A stretch of DNA of 64,000 nucleotides from Tigriopus japonicus. Its lineage: Eukaryota > Arthropoda > Copepoda > Harpacticoida > Harpacticidae. Of this stretch, positions 47,202 to 57,675 are shown piece after piece. Below the pieces are notes generated by a model that saw nothing but the letters and a program-made list of their open reading frames with translations, was not told the origin of the DNA and did not search any database. Every line of letters starts with the position of its first letter. The first letter of the stretch is position 1. The translations under genes and the position numbers were made by a program. The stretch covers positions 6,139,330 through 6,203,329 of the forward strand of contig CM021319.1 of assembly GCA_010645155.1 (NCBI GenBank), read 5' to 3'.

Positions 47202-48800
47202 CTATTCGCGTTGGTCATTACTGGCATTGTCAGTCTCAAGTTTCATCGAAGTTAAGCGAAAATTGGGAAACTGGAGATGCTTCTCGAGCCACGTCCCCAA
47301 ATTGAATAAAGTTTCTTCACTGAATCGAGGTCCGATCAATTGCACGCTTAGAGGTAAACTAGACTTTTTTGACAATTTCACGGGCAAAGTCAATGCGGGT
47401 AATCCAGCCAAATTCACGGGCTGAGTACAATGGTCTTGTTTGGTCGTTTGGGTGCGGTTGTCTAAGCTCGAGAATTCCTGAAAGCTCGGAGAAGTGGTCA
47501 AGGTGACCGGGGTAAGGAGCAGATCAACATTGTCATTCCAAACGTTGACAAAGTCACTTTGAACGAGGCGGCGAACTTTTAAAGCCTGTCCAAAGAACTC
47601 GTGGTAGTTCTCTTTGAGCAAGAAATAATTGCCACTTAGAATTCGTCCTCGGACCACTTCATTGAAACCCAAATGACGATTTTCGGCAAAAAGCGCTTCG
47701 GTAGAACGGGTTTGTTCGGTTCGTAAACCATATTCGAGGCCATCGTAGCGAGCCATATTGCTTGACACTTCGCATGGGTTCAGAACCGAGTAGCAGACGA
47801 TCGAATACGCCGTGTGGGGCAACGACACCTGTTTCACTTGGGCACCAGCATTTTCTAGCAAGTCAGCCACATCGCTCCACGTTTGTAGGACCTCCTCTGA
47901 CATGCCTTCACAATGATACTCTTTAGGAATGCCAATTGTGAGTCCTTCAACACTTTTAGGCAGTCCTTCGTAGAACGGGGGAATGACCGTGGTAGAATCC
48001 ATGGTGTCCACGCCCCGAATCACACTATAAACTAATTGGACGTCCTCCACGGACTTGGCCATAACCCCCGGCACATCCATACTATTAACCAAAGGGATGA
48101 GCCCATGTCGAGAGAGACTGCCATAGGTGGGTTTCAGACTCACCAAACCATTCCAAGCACCGGGAATGCGCACTGATCCCCCCGTATCTGACCCTAAGCT
48201 GGCAAAACACGCCCCTGAAGCCACGGCCACAGCCGAACCTCCCGAACTACCCCCCGAAATGAACCAATCGTCCGGTCCAGGGCCAACTCGACCCGTATCG
48301 ATCCCTGGCACTCGTTCCTCATTCCAATCTATCACCTCATTGTCCAATCCGGATCGCCACCAGTTTTTCGTGGGCCCAAATATGGAATCCGTGCCCCCCG
48401 ATCCCATGCCAAACTCGTCCATGTTAGTCTTGCCCAAGATAATGGCTCCAGCATTGATCAGCTTTTGCACCACGGTTGCGTTGTAGGTGGGCACGAAGTT
48501 TTCCAACATGCGAGACCCGCACGTGGTGGGTTGACCCGCGTAGCAAAAATTGTCTTTCACGGCAATGGTCATGCCGTCAATGGGACTGAGATTTTCGACC
48601 TTGCGCCAACGTCGAGTGGCCTTTTTGGCTTCAGCCAATAAATCATCGGACTTTCGGAGTGAGGTGAACGCGTTCAAGTCTTGAATTTGATCGCAGATCT
48701 CGAGGGACCGCTTGAGTAGATCAATGGGCATCAGACCCTGACCCAAAAGGACACTACGATAACGGGGAGGGCCCTTGGGTCGAATGATGGAGGGGAGCAT
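47202..48800 (-). CDS. gatA: Glutamyl-tRNA(Gln) amidotransferase subunit A, mitochondrial (GatA/QRSL1)
   Basis: This is the catalytic subunit of the mitochondrial GatCAB complex. It releases ammonia from glutamine so that Glu-tRNA(Gln) can be converted to Gln-tRNA(Gln). A single exon encodes 532 residues from the ATG at 48800. The amidase-signature triad is intact: Lys82 in AVKDN, cis-Ser185 in GGSSGGSA and Ser209 in GSDTGGSVR, with the usual 24-residue spacing between the serines. Strong matches to animal QRSL1 include YNATVVQKL, GKTNMDEF, RHGLIPLVNSMDVPG and VRGRILSGN. Length is normal. The frame is open 8 codons upstream but without ATG. It diverges from TRAF6 across a 387-bp gap. Confidence 0.96.
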   Translation of the reverse strand: MLPSIIRPKGPPRYRSVLLGQGLMPIDLLKRSLEICDQIQDLNAFTSLRKSDDLLAEAKKATRRWRKVENLSPIDGMTIAVKDNFCYAGQPTTCGSRMLENFVPTYNATVVQKLINAGAIILGKTNMDEFGMGSGGTDSIFGPTKNWWRSGLDNEVIDWNEERVPGIDTGRVGPGPDDWFISGGSSGGSAVAVASGACFASLGSDTGGSVRIPGAWNGLVSLKPTYGSLSRHGLIPLVNSMDVPGVMAKSVEDVQLVYSVIRGVDTMDSTTVIPPFYEGLPKSVEGLTIGIPKEYHCEGMSEEVLQTWSDVADLLENAGAQVKQVSLPHTAYSIVCYSVLNPCEVSSNMARYDGLEYGLRTEQTRSTEALFAENRHLGFNEVVRGRILSGNYFLLKENYHEFFGQALKVRRLVQSDFVNVWNDNVDLLLTPVTLTTSPSFQEFSSLDNRTQTTKQDHCTQPVNLAGLPALTLPVKLSKKSSLPLSVQLIGPRFSEETLFNLGTWLEKHLQFPNFRLTSMKLETDNASNDQRE

Positions 48801-49187
48801 TTTGATTCGGGAACAAATAACCAACGAGCACTGTCATTCAAGCATCATGGTTTGTGATGAACGAGACCATCCATGTCCTACTTTTTTTTCCGGTCGATCA
48901 ACAATGAACAATGTTTTTCCCCGCAACTTGTGCAATGACGACCGGAGCAACCTTCTCCTTCTTGTCGATGAGGTTTCTGGGGGGCCTTTTCCGAGGAGAA
49001 GGGCGATGAATGATGAATCATCCGTACAACGCTCGAGAGTGGGGGGCAAACCGGGGCAAACACCTGAATGCCAGCCGCCTACCGAGTGTCATTGATTATA
49101 CCTGCTTCTCGTTTCTCCATTCATCCATCCGTGAACTGAACAATTTGGGCGCTTGAATTCCGGGAATTGTGAATAAAATAGCCACTG
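48801..49187. promoter_or_regulatory. Shared divergent promoter region, gatA / Traf6
   Basis: Only 387 bp separate the start codons of two divergently oriented genes, so both promoters and leaders must lie here. No TATA box is obvious. The call rests on position. Confidence 0.55.
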
Positions 49188-50709
49188 ATGGCATCCCCGA
49201 TGGCTTCTTCTTCATCATCTTCCGTTGGACTTGGGGCACAGCCAGAAAAAATCAACATTATTCATCGAGGTCGGCACTATTTCCAAGGAGGCTACGATTT
49301 TGACTTTGTGGATGATCTAGATCGTAAATACGAGTGTCCCATTTGCCTCCTCTGCCAAAGAAATCCCCATCAAACGAGTTGCGGACACCGATTTTGCTAT
49401 TCGTGTATCATCACTTGGCTCAATGAAGGCCGGACGTGTCCCAAGGATAATTGCAGTTTGGGCGAAGGTAAACTGTAGCATATTTATGAGCTTCAAGATA
49501 AATTTGTGACTGAATAATGTATTTGAAATTCCAGGCGATATCTTTCCGGATGCCATGGCCCACCGAGAGATCCTTCAACTTTTAGTCAAATGTCCCAAAG
49601 CTGCTCAAGGCTGCACCAACGTGACTCGATTAGCCAATGCTCCCATTCATGTAGAGCGTTGCTCTTTCAATAAGGAGCCGGACAAGAAGAAGTCTCAAGG
49701 CCAAACTCGACCCCTGTCATTGCACGAAGAGAGTCTTACTTGTCCTTCTTGTGGTGAAACGGTGGATGAGATCTCGGATCAACACGACCCCAAGAATCTG
49801 ATCTGTCCGAATGCCGCCATCGCTTGCCCTTTCACTTCGGCCGGGTGTTCTGAGCGAATCCCGAGAAAGGACCTGCAAGGTCACGTTCAGGGTCAGACCC
49901 AGCTTCACATGCAACTCCTTTGTGATAAGCTCATGAAACTTCATCAAATTCAGAGTAGTTCCGTCGTGTGCGACCAACAAGTTGTCGAGGCCCAGGCCAA
50001 TGGGCATTCCGGACCCGAGAGTCTACCTGGTGAAGAGCCGCTCATGAGATCAACCGAGATGAGACTCTCGGGATCGAACTTTCAGGCCATCCAGAAGCTC
50101 CTAAAAGATGTGTTTCAGCGCGTAGTCCAATTGGAACAGAGAAACTGTCAGCTCGAAATAGCCAATGAACAACTCAACCAACGCTTAGCGAGCGTGCTCA
50201 ATCTCAAGGCCGAGTCTCAATTAGAAGAGATGGGTCGATATTGCAATGGGAATTACCTCTGGCGTATTAAGAACTTTTCGGATTTCCATGAGAAAATGCG
50301 CCATGCTCACTCGTTTGTTCTCTACTCGCGGGGTTTCTACACGTCTCCCTTTGGCTACAAGTTGTGCTTGAGATGCAACGTAAATCTGGTTGATGGAGAA
50401 GAGCATCTCGGACTTTATGTCCATGTGATGCGTGGGGAAAACGATGATATTCTACATTGGCTATTCTCCGGAAGTATCACCATGAGTATCCTTAATCTGC
50501 AAGAGGATCGGATCCACAAGGAGGACTTTTCAGAGACAATGATCACCGCACAAAAAATGAAAGCCTTTGAACGCACAGTCAATGCAGAGCGAAATCATTT
50601 CGGTTTTGGGTTTGGCGAATTCGTGCGTGTTAATGGACTTTATTCAGGGGGATTCGTGTCCTCTGAGGACACTCTGGTAATTCGCGTAAGCGTCGTGTGC
50701 AATGAATAA
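49188..50709 (+). CDS. Traf6: TNF receptor-associated factor 6 (TRAF6)
   Basis: TRAF6 is a RING-type E3 ligase adaptor that makes K63-linked ubiquitin chains in Toll/IL-1 and TNF-type immune and developmental signalling. Exons 49188-49467 and 49535-50709 join in phase 1 across a 67-bp intron, giving 484 residues. The RING finger lies at about residues 50-89 (CPIC, CGHRFC, CPKDNC). TRAF-type zinc fingers follow (CPSCGE, CPNAAIACPF, and the GCTNV region). A coiled coil is predicted at about 280-325 (QLEQRNCQLEIANEQL). The C-terminal MATH/TRAF domain (NYLWRIKNFSDF to DTLVIRVSV) covers about 333-484. Architecture and length fit TRAF6 rather than TRAF1-3. Its stop is 31 bases from the stop of ATXN10 on the other strand. 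Confidence 0.95.
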
Positions 50710-50740
50710 TTATCATACATATCATAAAGATGCAAAATAA

Positions 50741-51964
50741 TCACAATTTCAGTTTAATTCCGAACTCTTTTTCCAAATCTGCTTGAATTGGGCCATTTCG
50801 ATCCACTTTGCTGAGATAAGCCTGATTCTCTCTGTTGTCCGAGCACAAGTTCCGCAACGCAAAGAGGGCCCATTCCTTGATGAACTCATTTCGCTCATCG
50901 ATGGAGGTGCAATCCAAGATGAGGGCTATCCCATCCAACTCTCTCACTTCATCTTGATTGCTCTTGTGATTCCAGCACAGATTTCCCAACAATCGCACTA
51001 GGTCCCGTTTAAATCCGAATGCGGGATCAGTCTCTAAAGATCGTTGTCCGCCTTCTTCGGAGACCTTGCGAACGGGGGCAAAAGGCGAGTTCGGGTCTTC
51101 TTTTCCCAAGTCATGAATCATGCGAAGAAGGTACACTGTATCAATGAGGAGACTTTTATCATCCTGAATCAAGCTCTTGGTGGATTCTTCAGCTGATACC
51201 ATGATCAGGATTTGAAGCAAACGTATCACTTCGGAAGGCTCTAAAGGTTGCGTGGAGGCTTTCATCGCGGTGAGGATCTGTGTGGACTGTTGTTTGAACC
51301 GAGAACGAACAAGATCAATGACAGTCGGATTGGAGCAACATTCCTTCTCATTTTCGATAAGAATATCCAGGAAAATGCACCTCTGAGCCACTTTGAAGGC
51401 TTCGTAACAATTCAGAATTGCAGAGGGATTGAGTTCCAAAACCGTATTGATGCTCAAAAGAGCAAAATTGGACTCATGTGTCACCACAGCCTTTAACAAT
51501 GATTCCCAATTTTCAGCAGTCAATTTATTCGGGTCAACTTGGATCACGTGCCCCATCACACTGGCAGCAAAGTTGACGGTTTTGGCGTCTTTGGCACCTA
51601 AAAGGTGACTGATATGGTTCAAGTGGGTCACCAAAAATGCACAAGATTCATTCACGAACACATTGTGTAGAACCTGCAAAGTTACACGAATAGGGATCCA
51701 CGATCGTTCACTTCGCGTCACATCGAGCTCAAAGTCAGTTATCAAGAGAATGAAGGCATCCAAGAGCGCTTGGTCTTCCACCATCAAGTGCTTTTGTTCC
51801 GCGTTAACCGCAGCACAGTTCCGAAGACAACGAACTTCGTCCAATGTTTCGTCACAAACGCCCATACTTTTTATCCGGGTCACTAATCGTAGACAAATAT
51901 TGGGCTGGATTTGATCCGGATGGGCCATCCAGTAGCTCAAATCCGAAGCCGGGGGCGAACTCAT
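50741..51964 (-). CDS. Atxn10: Ataxin-10 homologue
   Basis: Ataxin-10 is an armadillo-like helical-repeat protein involved in neurite growth, cytokinesis and ciliary function. A single exon from the ATG at 51964 gives 407 residues. Helical repeats run through the protein. The C-terminal ataxin-10 domain is clear: FKRDLVRLLGNLCW, a short linker, then KEWALFALRNLCSDN. The length is a little under the human 475. Its start codon overlaps the PIGP stop codon (ATGA at 51964-51961), so it has no intergenic leader of its own and is probably the last cistron of a shared messenger with TRAPPC2 and PIGP. An upstream alternative ATG in frame is not present; the next ATG inside is 12 codons in. Confidence 0.92.
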   Translation of the reverse strand: MSSPPASDLSYWMAHPDQIQPNICLRLVTRIKSMGVCDETLDEVRCLRNCAAVNAEQKHLMVEDQALLDAFILLITDFELDVTRSERSWIPIRVTLQVLHNVFVNESCAFLVTHLNHISHLLGAKDAKTVNFAASVMGHVIQVDPNKLTAENWESLLKAVVTHESNFALLSINTVLELNPSAILNCYEAFKVAQRCIFLDILIENEKECCSNPTVIDLVRSRFKQQSTQILTAMKASTQPLEPSEVIRLLQILIMVSAEESTKSLIQDDKSLLIDTVYLLRMIHDLGKEDPNSPFAPVRKVSEEGGQRSLETDPAFGFKRDLVRLLGNLCWNHKSNQDEVRELDGIALILDCTSIDERNEFIKEWALFALRNLCSDNRENQAYLSKVDRNGPIQADLEKEFGIKLKL

Positions 51965-52380
51965 TTTAAATGATGCGGTACGTCTTCCCAAGGAATATCA
52001 CAAATCGAAGGAATTCGCCCGTCCCGATGAGCGGAACTGGAGGCGGGTCGATAAATAGCGTAGGGGTCCGTATGATGACGGGAATCGCCCGGAGGAGGAA
52101 TGGCACAAAGACCCAAACTCGGATAGATCACAAAGACAAAGGTTGTAAAGACCACACTCGCATAAATGGGAATGGCCACGGCCCAATATTTTTGCGGCAG
52201 AAACCCAAGACCCAAAGCGATCAATACGTCTTCGGGGAGCAAAGCCCACACGAGATACAAAATGCCGGCCAAACAACCCAACAAGTGACAGACGAACCCG
52301 TAAACGGCTCGAGATGGGGTGGGACCCGGACTATGTTCGGGTAGTGGGGTGGAAGGTGGGCTATTTTGAACACGGGCCAT
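51961..52380 (-). CDS. PIGP: PIG-P, GPI-GlcNAc transferase subunit P
   Basis: PIG-P is a small ER membrane subunit of the PI N-acetylglucosaminyltransferase complex, which performs the first step of GPI-anchor synthesis. The protein has 139 residues from one exon. The family signature is clear: AVYGFV, then a first transmembrane helix (ILYLVWALLPED), LGLGFLPQKYWAVAIP, a second helix, and a cytosolic tail with SICDIPWEDV corresponding to the conserved DIP motif. The N-terminus (NSPPSTPLPE) aligns with that of animal PIG-P, so the start at 52380 is well supported. That start is only 6 bases after the TRAPPC2 stop, and its stop overlaps the ATXN10 start by 4 bases. Confidence 0.93.
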   Translation of the reverse strand: MARVQNSPPSTPLPEHSPGPTPSRAVYGFVCHLLGCLAGILYLVWALLPEDVLIALGLGFLPQKYWAVAIPIYASVVFTTFVFVIYPSLGLCAIPPPGDSRHHTDPYAIYRPASSSAHRDGRIPSICDIPWEDVPHHLK

Positions 52381-52386
52381 CCGAAA

Positions 52387-52944
52387 TCAACCGGTGAGAA
52401 ATTTGCGGCCGTACAACTGAGCTTTCTTCTCGAAGGCTTGCGATTTGATAGGCGAGTTCAACTCGTAGAAAGGGTTCATCACCCACTTAATATAGGTCTA
52501 GAAGAAATAATCAATTATTAGAAGTAAATCCCATAGGAAGTTGACAACCGACTGACCTCGTACATCTCGGAGAAAAAGTTCTTGATGCCATCCTCATTCT
52601 TCACATCATGGAGCATTACGAATCGTTGGCGGGAAGCCGTGACAAAAGCGGAAACGAACCTAGAATCAGATTGTCCATGACCAAAAAAGATTGATTATCG
52701 TTTCAATCTCGTGGATTTGCTGGTAAATCTACCATTCATTGAACTTGTCCACCATCTTGAGGTACATATTGGGCGTGCGGAGCATGTGCTCGTCCACCAA
52801 ATCCAGGGCAGCGTGGGCGATGAATTGGTTGAGATGTCGGTGATCGTCCTTGCGGAATTCCTTGCCCGGAGCGCTGAACTCCATCTCGAACACGGGGTTG
52901 TCGCCGTGACCCACGATCACAAAGTAGTACTGATTCGACATCAT
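52387..52944 (-). CDS. Trappc2: TRAPP complex subunit 2 (sedlin)
   Basis: Sedlin is a longin-fold subunit of the TRAPP complexes that activate Rab GTPases in ER-Golgi and collagen-carrier traffic. Three exons: 52944-52733 (phase 2, TG/GTAGAT), 52659-52557 (phase 0, GAG/GTCAGT) and 52497-52387. Total 426 nt, 141 residues (140 if the second of two adjacent ATGs is used; human is 140). Diagnostic segments are [47 protein letters not shown] and [13 protein letters not shown]. The stop lies 6 bases before the PIGP ATG. As first cistron it would carry the cap-proximal start for the proposed tricistronic messenger. Confidence 0.95.
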
Positions 52945-54117
52945 GCACACATTGAGTGATCGATCGAGGGATGAGATGGGACGGGAAGCCAATGAATGAT
53001 CGAGTGCACCCGCTCCTCAAAAGAAGATCACCTGAGACACCATACCAAGCAAGATCCGCCGAGTTGAAGTACGATTTAGATCAGATGGGCGTTCTCGGAT
53101 GTCCGATTATCCGATGATGATATGAGTTGAATGTTCAGTGTTGTGTGTGGATGGAGGAAGTGGGTAAGAGGTTGAGTGATGTTTCCCAACAGCGTGACGA
53201 GTCTAGAAGTTGCACTAACGCCCAAAGAAGTTTGCTGATCAGTGGCTGTAATATTTGAACAGGGTAAAAATATAATTGCCAAAATTACTCATAAGCCTCT
53301 TTATTTGTAACTCAAGTAACTGATCGAACAACGGAACAATCATTCTTGAAATATAATCATCATTATCAAAATGATCATGATAAGCAGCCTTGAAAATAAC
53401 TCGGAAAAAGTAATCGGTTATATTGAGACAGAGGAAAAGTGTTTAATCATAAACATTAAACATCCCTCTTACATTCCAGCCCCAAATGAGGATCACGGCC
53501 ACCTGGCTAAAAACCCTTGCTCTACAAATGGACCACTCCTTTAGGTTTTCCAACCTTCACAAAGTTTGAATATTTAGGGAATCGACTCTAGTATCTATTT
53601 TACTTAAAAAGGTGAACTCCAACACGAGTTTGATGTATAATGTTGTCCGGTGGGATCTTTCAGGCAAAGTCAACTTTTGGGACAAACTTATCGTTCAATC
53701 TTATCACTTCTCGAAAGCCTTAAAATGCGACTTCAAATGTTCTTGGAACGGTCGTTCATTCGATTGCGGTAGCACGGCTCTTTTCTAGAAATTGGAATTG
53801 GCGGGAACCCTGTGACTCCGAGGCGCTCATTCTTCGTGTCCGCCGAACAACATCTCAATCAATCAGCCCATCGAGCAAGGACCATTCTTTTTGGTCTCGG
53901 TGTGTTCGTTCGGGTTTCTGCATCGATTGGCCTTTCCACTCCGACGGCGAGCCATCCATTCAGTGATCTCAACAAGGACACGGCGGGCGGCATGCCAAGA
54001 CCAGCAGGACGTGGATTAGGAGGATCAACATCAACAACCCCACGAGTCTCGTGAGAACACACACCCGAATCATCCACGAGCCTGACTCACGTCGGTTCCT
54101 TGTCGTTGTTTCTCATC
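52945..54117. promoter_or_regulatory. Divergent intergenic region, Trappc2 / Chk2
   Basis: This 1.17 kb separates the start of the Trappc2-PIGP-Atxn10 series (-) from CHK2 (+). It must hold both promoters. Only short ORFs are present and no core promoter motif is obvious. Confidence 0.45.
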
Positions 54118-56232
54118 ATGAATCCGAGCCCGGCGGGCCACGTGGCCCTCATCCAAGAGCCGGCCAACGGTTCAGTAGCACCGGCTTTGATCTCGGCTTC
54201 ATCCGGTCCCAACTCGATGGGTGGACACGCCCCCGGTGGAGGCGAGGACGAGTTTGATAACGAGCCGTCCACTCAGCCCATGAGTGAGGATGACAAAGAG
54301 GTCTCCAGCTTGGATGATTCCATGGAGTCCGATGCACCCGAGGTAATCGATTTGAAGTTGATACCACCGCGGGAGATTCTAATTTAATGTGTTAAGATCT
54401 TGCCAACATTTGTGACTAAAGGTCCTAGAGATTCCGATATTTTCGACAAGTAGTTTGGGTAGTTATTAATTCCTGATATTACTGGAAATTCGGTACCTTT
54501 TTACACCAGACTTTCATTGTTTTCGTTCTTGAAAACACGGGAAACTCCCTGGTCGATAATGCACGACTCGTAAGAATGCTAGGTTCCTAACGTACTGACA
54601 AAAATAATTTGTGCTGACAAGTATGGCACCTTAAAAAGCGGAACTATTGCAGAGAAAACATTTTTGGTAGTAAATGTAAAGATCATTGATATAGGTAGGA
54701 CGGAAAGTTTTTGACCCTTGCTTTTCCCCAACTTTTCCTCAATATTGATTTGATTTTAAACCTTCGAATTTTACCCCTCAACCTTCGTAAGTGTTGTCAA
54801 AAATTCAGAAAAATCGCATCTCTGCAGGTTTACGGATATCTGTTACCGTACAAGCCCAAAGGCCCCATGATCGAATTGGTGTTGGAGACGTTCACCGTGG
54901 GTCGGAGTGTCAAGGCCAATCATCGAATCCTACCTCAGACTGGCAATGTGCGTTTCAAGCACTTTGACGCCATTTCCAAGGTCCAATTCGCGCTTATCAA
55001 AGATAAAATCGGCGTGTTTTTAGAAGACCGTAGTTCCAATGGTACTTATGTCAACAAGGTTCTGGTGGGCAAGTTCAAGCGCATTCTGTTGTGTCACAAC
55101 GATAAAATCGGAGTGACCGAGCCCAAAGCCGTCCACTTTATCTTCATGCACCCCAATCAGGATCAGTATCCCGTTGAACTCACGCAAAAATACACCGTGG
55201 CCCAAGAATTGGGCAAAGGCGCTTGTGGGACCGTCATGCTGGGGGTGAGAAAAGAGGATTCCACTCAAGTGGCCATTAAAATTATCAAGAAGAAGGAGGT
55301 AGCCCTCCTACCCGGTGCTTCGAAAGGCAATGTCCTCAATGAGGTGAAAATGTTGCGAGCCATTCAGCATCCCTGTGTGATACGGTTGGAAGACGCCATC
55401 GAGACCCCGGATACGCTCTACATTATTCTGGAGTTAGCCGATGGGGGTGAGCTCTTCGACAAGATCATTGAAAAAACTCGCTTCCAAGAGAACGAGGCCA
55501 AATTATATTTCTACCAAATTGTATCTGCCGTTGAGTTCATGCACTCGAAAAACATTGCCCATCGAGATCTCAAGCCTGGTAAGCCTTCAGTCGATACTAA
55601 TTATTGCCAAACCTATGGATTTCACTTGGTTTCATTTTTCTCCTTCAGAAAATATTCTCTTAGTGTCAGATGATGAATCTCGACCCCTGATCAAGATCAC
55701 CGATTTAGGCCTCTCGAAGTTCGTTGACTTTACCACTCATCTCAAAACCTTTTGCGGCACACCTCAGTATCTGGCGCCCGAGGTGATGTTTTCTCGAGTC
55801 CGAGGAAACGGAATCTATGATAACAAAGTGGACATGTGGTCTCTGGGTGTCATTTTATACATTCTTCTCTGTGGTAGTCCTCCGTTCAATCCCATGCACC
55901 CTAACAAAACACTTGTTCAACAGATCACGGACGGCGATTTTTCCTTCCCCGAATCACAATGGGGATCCATTTCACCCGAAGCCATTGATTTAGTCACTCA
56001 GCTCATGACGGTGGACCCCAAGAAACGATTGGGTGCGGCTGAGGCTCTAATTCATCCATGGTTGGCCGATGAAGACATTCAACGAAAAGCCCAAGCGTTA
56101 ATGAGACCGGCCCCAATTCAGAATCAGTCAGAATCAATCGCTGCGAATACTCGAAGTGGAGTGTCCGCCATATTTAAACGACCCGCCGAAGAGGCCAATG
56201 GTGGGCAACAATGCAAGCGAAGCAAGCAGTAG
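54118..56232 (+). CDS. Chk2: Checkpoint kinase 2 (CHK2/loki)
   Basis: CHK2 is a nuclear Ser/Thr kinase activated by ATM after DNA breaks. Exons 54118-54342 (phase 0), 54828-55578 (phase 1) and 55649-56232 give 1560 nt, 519 residues. The N-terminal 75 residues are acidic/Ser-rich with one TQ site (Thr52), the likely ATM target. An FHA domain follows (VGRS, then RSSNGTYVN). The kinase domain has a Gly loop (GKGACGTV), VAIKIIKKK lysine and HRDLKPEN catalytic loop. The metal-binding motif is DLG (TDLGLSK) instead of the usual DFG. The T-loop (LKTFCGTPQYLAPEV) and HPWL end the domain. A basic C-terminal tail (KRPAEE...CKRSK) looks like a bipartite nuclear signal. It converges on IDH3B with 243 bp between stops. 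Confidence 0.95.
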
Positions 56233-56475
56233 TTGCCTTGAGAAATTGACCCCGGCCTTCAACCCTCACAAAGAACCTACCGTCCAAATCCTTTATTGGA
56301 ACAGAATTAAAGCTACGGGAAAACTAATTATACAGCTAACTCTGAACCGGAAGAAATCCGCATTGTGTATTATCCATACAATATTCTATCCGTTTAAATA
56401 CATTCACCATTTTTTGGTAGAGCTTCGTTTTATATTAAAACGTTAGACGGTCAGAATGATGGATTGTTGTTTAAG

Positions 56476-57675
56476 TTAAGGCTCTAAATGCTTGATGATA
56501 GCGTTAACAAACTCCTTCGTAGTGGTGTGACCGCCAATATCCTTGGTTTTATGCTTGCCACTACGCAACACACGATCCACCGCCGATTTGATCATCTGGC
56601 TATGAAATGGCAGATTGAGATGGCTCAGCAAGTTGGCCGATGCATAAAGCATGCCGGTCGGATTCGCCAAGTTCTTGCCCGCGGCCAACGAGAACATGTG
56701 TCGCGTTGCGGGCTCAAAGCAAGCAATGTCTGAGGAAAAGCTCTCTCCGGCCACCACACCCGCCCCTCCAACGAGACCCGATGCTAAATTAGTGAGAATA
56801 TCGCCATAGAGGTTGGGCATGACCATGACATCAAATTGATGGGGGTTCGAGACCAGTTGCATCGTGCAATTGTCCACGATCATGGTCTCAAACTCGATAT
56901 TCGGATAGAGACGAGCGACTTCCTGACAACTCTTAAGAAACAGTCCATCACCCAGCTTCATGATATTGGCCTTATGAATGGCCGTGACCCTCTTCCGGCC
57001 ATGACGTACGGCATAGTCAAAAGCGAACTTGGCGATACGCCGTGATCGCTTCTCCGTGACAATTTTCAAGCACTCAATCACACCGGGAATACTTTCGTGT
57101 TCCAAAGCCGAATCTAGAAGAATTTAGAATCTTAATGAACGTCATCTCACCGTCCAATTAATGATCTCTAACTTACATTCGCCTTCGATTTGCTCGCGAA
57201 TGATGACCAAATCCACGTTATTGTGTCGGGTTGGAATGCCCTGTCGATTCTTAATGCGTACCACATTGGCAAACAGATCGAGTTCGCGTCGAAACTTCAT
57301 TCCCAGTGAGTCCAAACTGCCAGTGCGCGAGAATTCGGGCGTGGCCAAATGGCCCATGAGACACACCTGATTTTTGACCACCGACTCACACACGCTTTGG
57401 AGTGAGGCGCTCGAGGCTTGATTGATTTCACTCAAGAAAAAGGTCTCAAAATCCACGGGCACGCCTCCGGCTTTAAACACATCGCGAATAGCATCGGCGA
57501 TCTCCGGTCCCACGCCATCTCCCGGGATCAACGTGACGGGTGCTCGAACCCACGGCTTTGGGCGAGGACTCGATTCAGAGCTGAGATTGACCGCATCCGA
57601 TTGGATTGCGCTTAAGCTTAGATAACGGGCTGCGGAACCCGTACGAAACACACGGAACAGACTGGGCTTGAGCAT
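56476..57675 (-). CDS. Idh3b: NAD-dependent isocitrate dehydrogenase subunit beta, mitochondrial
   Basis: IDH3B is a subunit of the mitochondrial enzyme that oxidises isocitrate to 2-oxoglutarate in the TCA cycle. Exons 57675-57177 and 57113-56476 join in phase 1 across a 63-bp intron: 1137 nt, 378 residues. The N-terminus ([20 protein letters not shown]) is a basic, Ser-rich mitochondrial presequence. Family marks are [61 protein letters not shown] and PNLYGDI. Variants such as [11 protein letters not shown] and [13 protein letters not shown] favour the beta over the gamma or alpha subunit. Confidence 0.93.
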
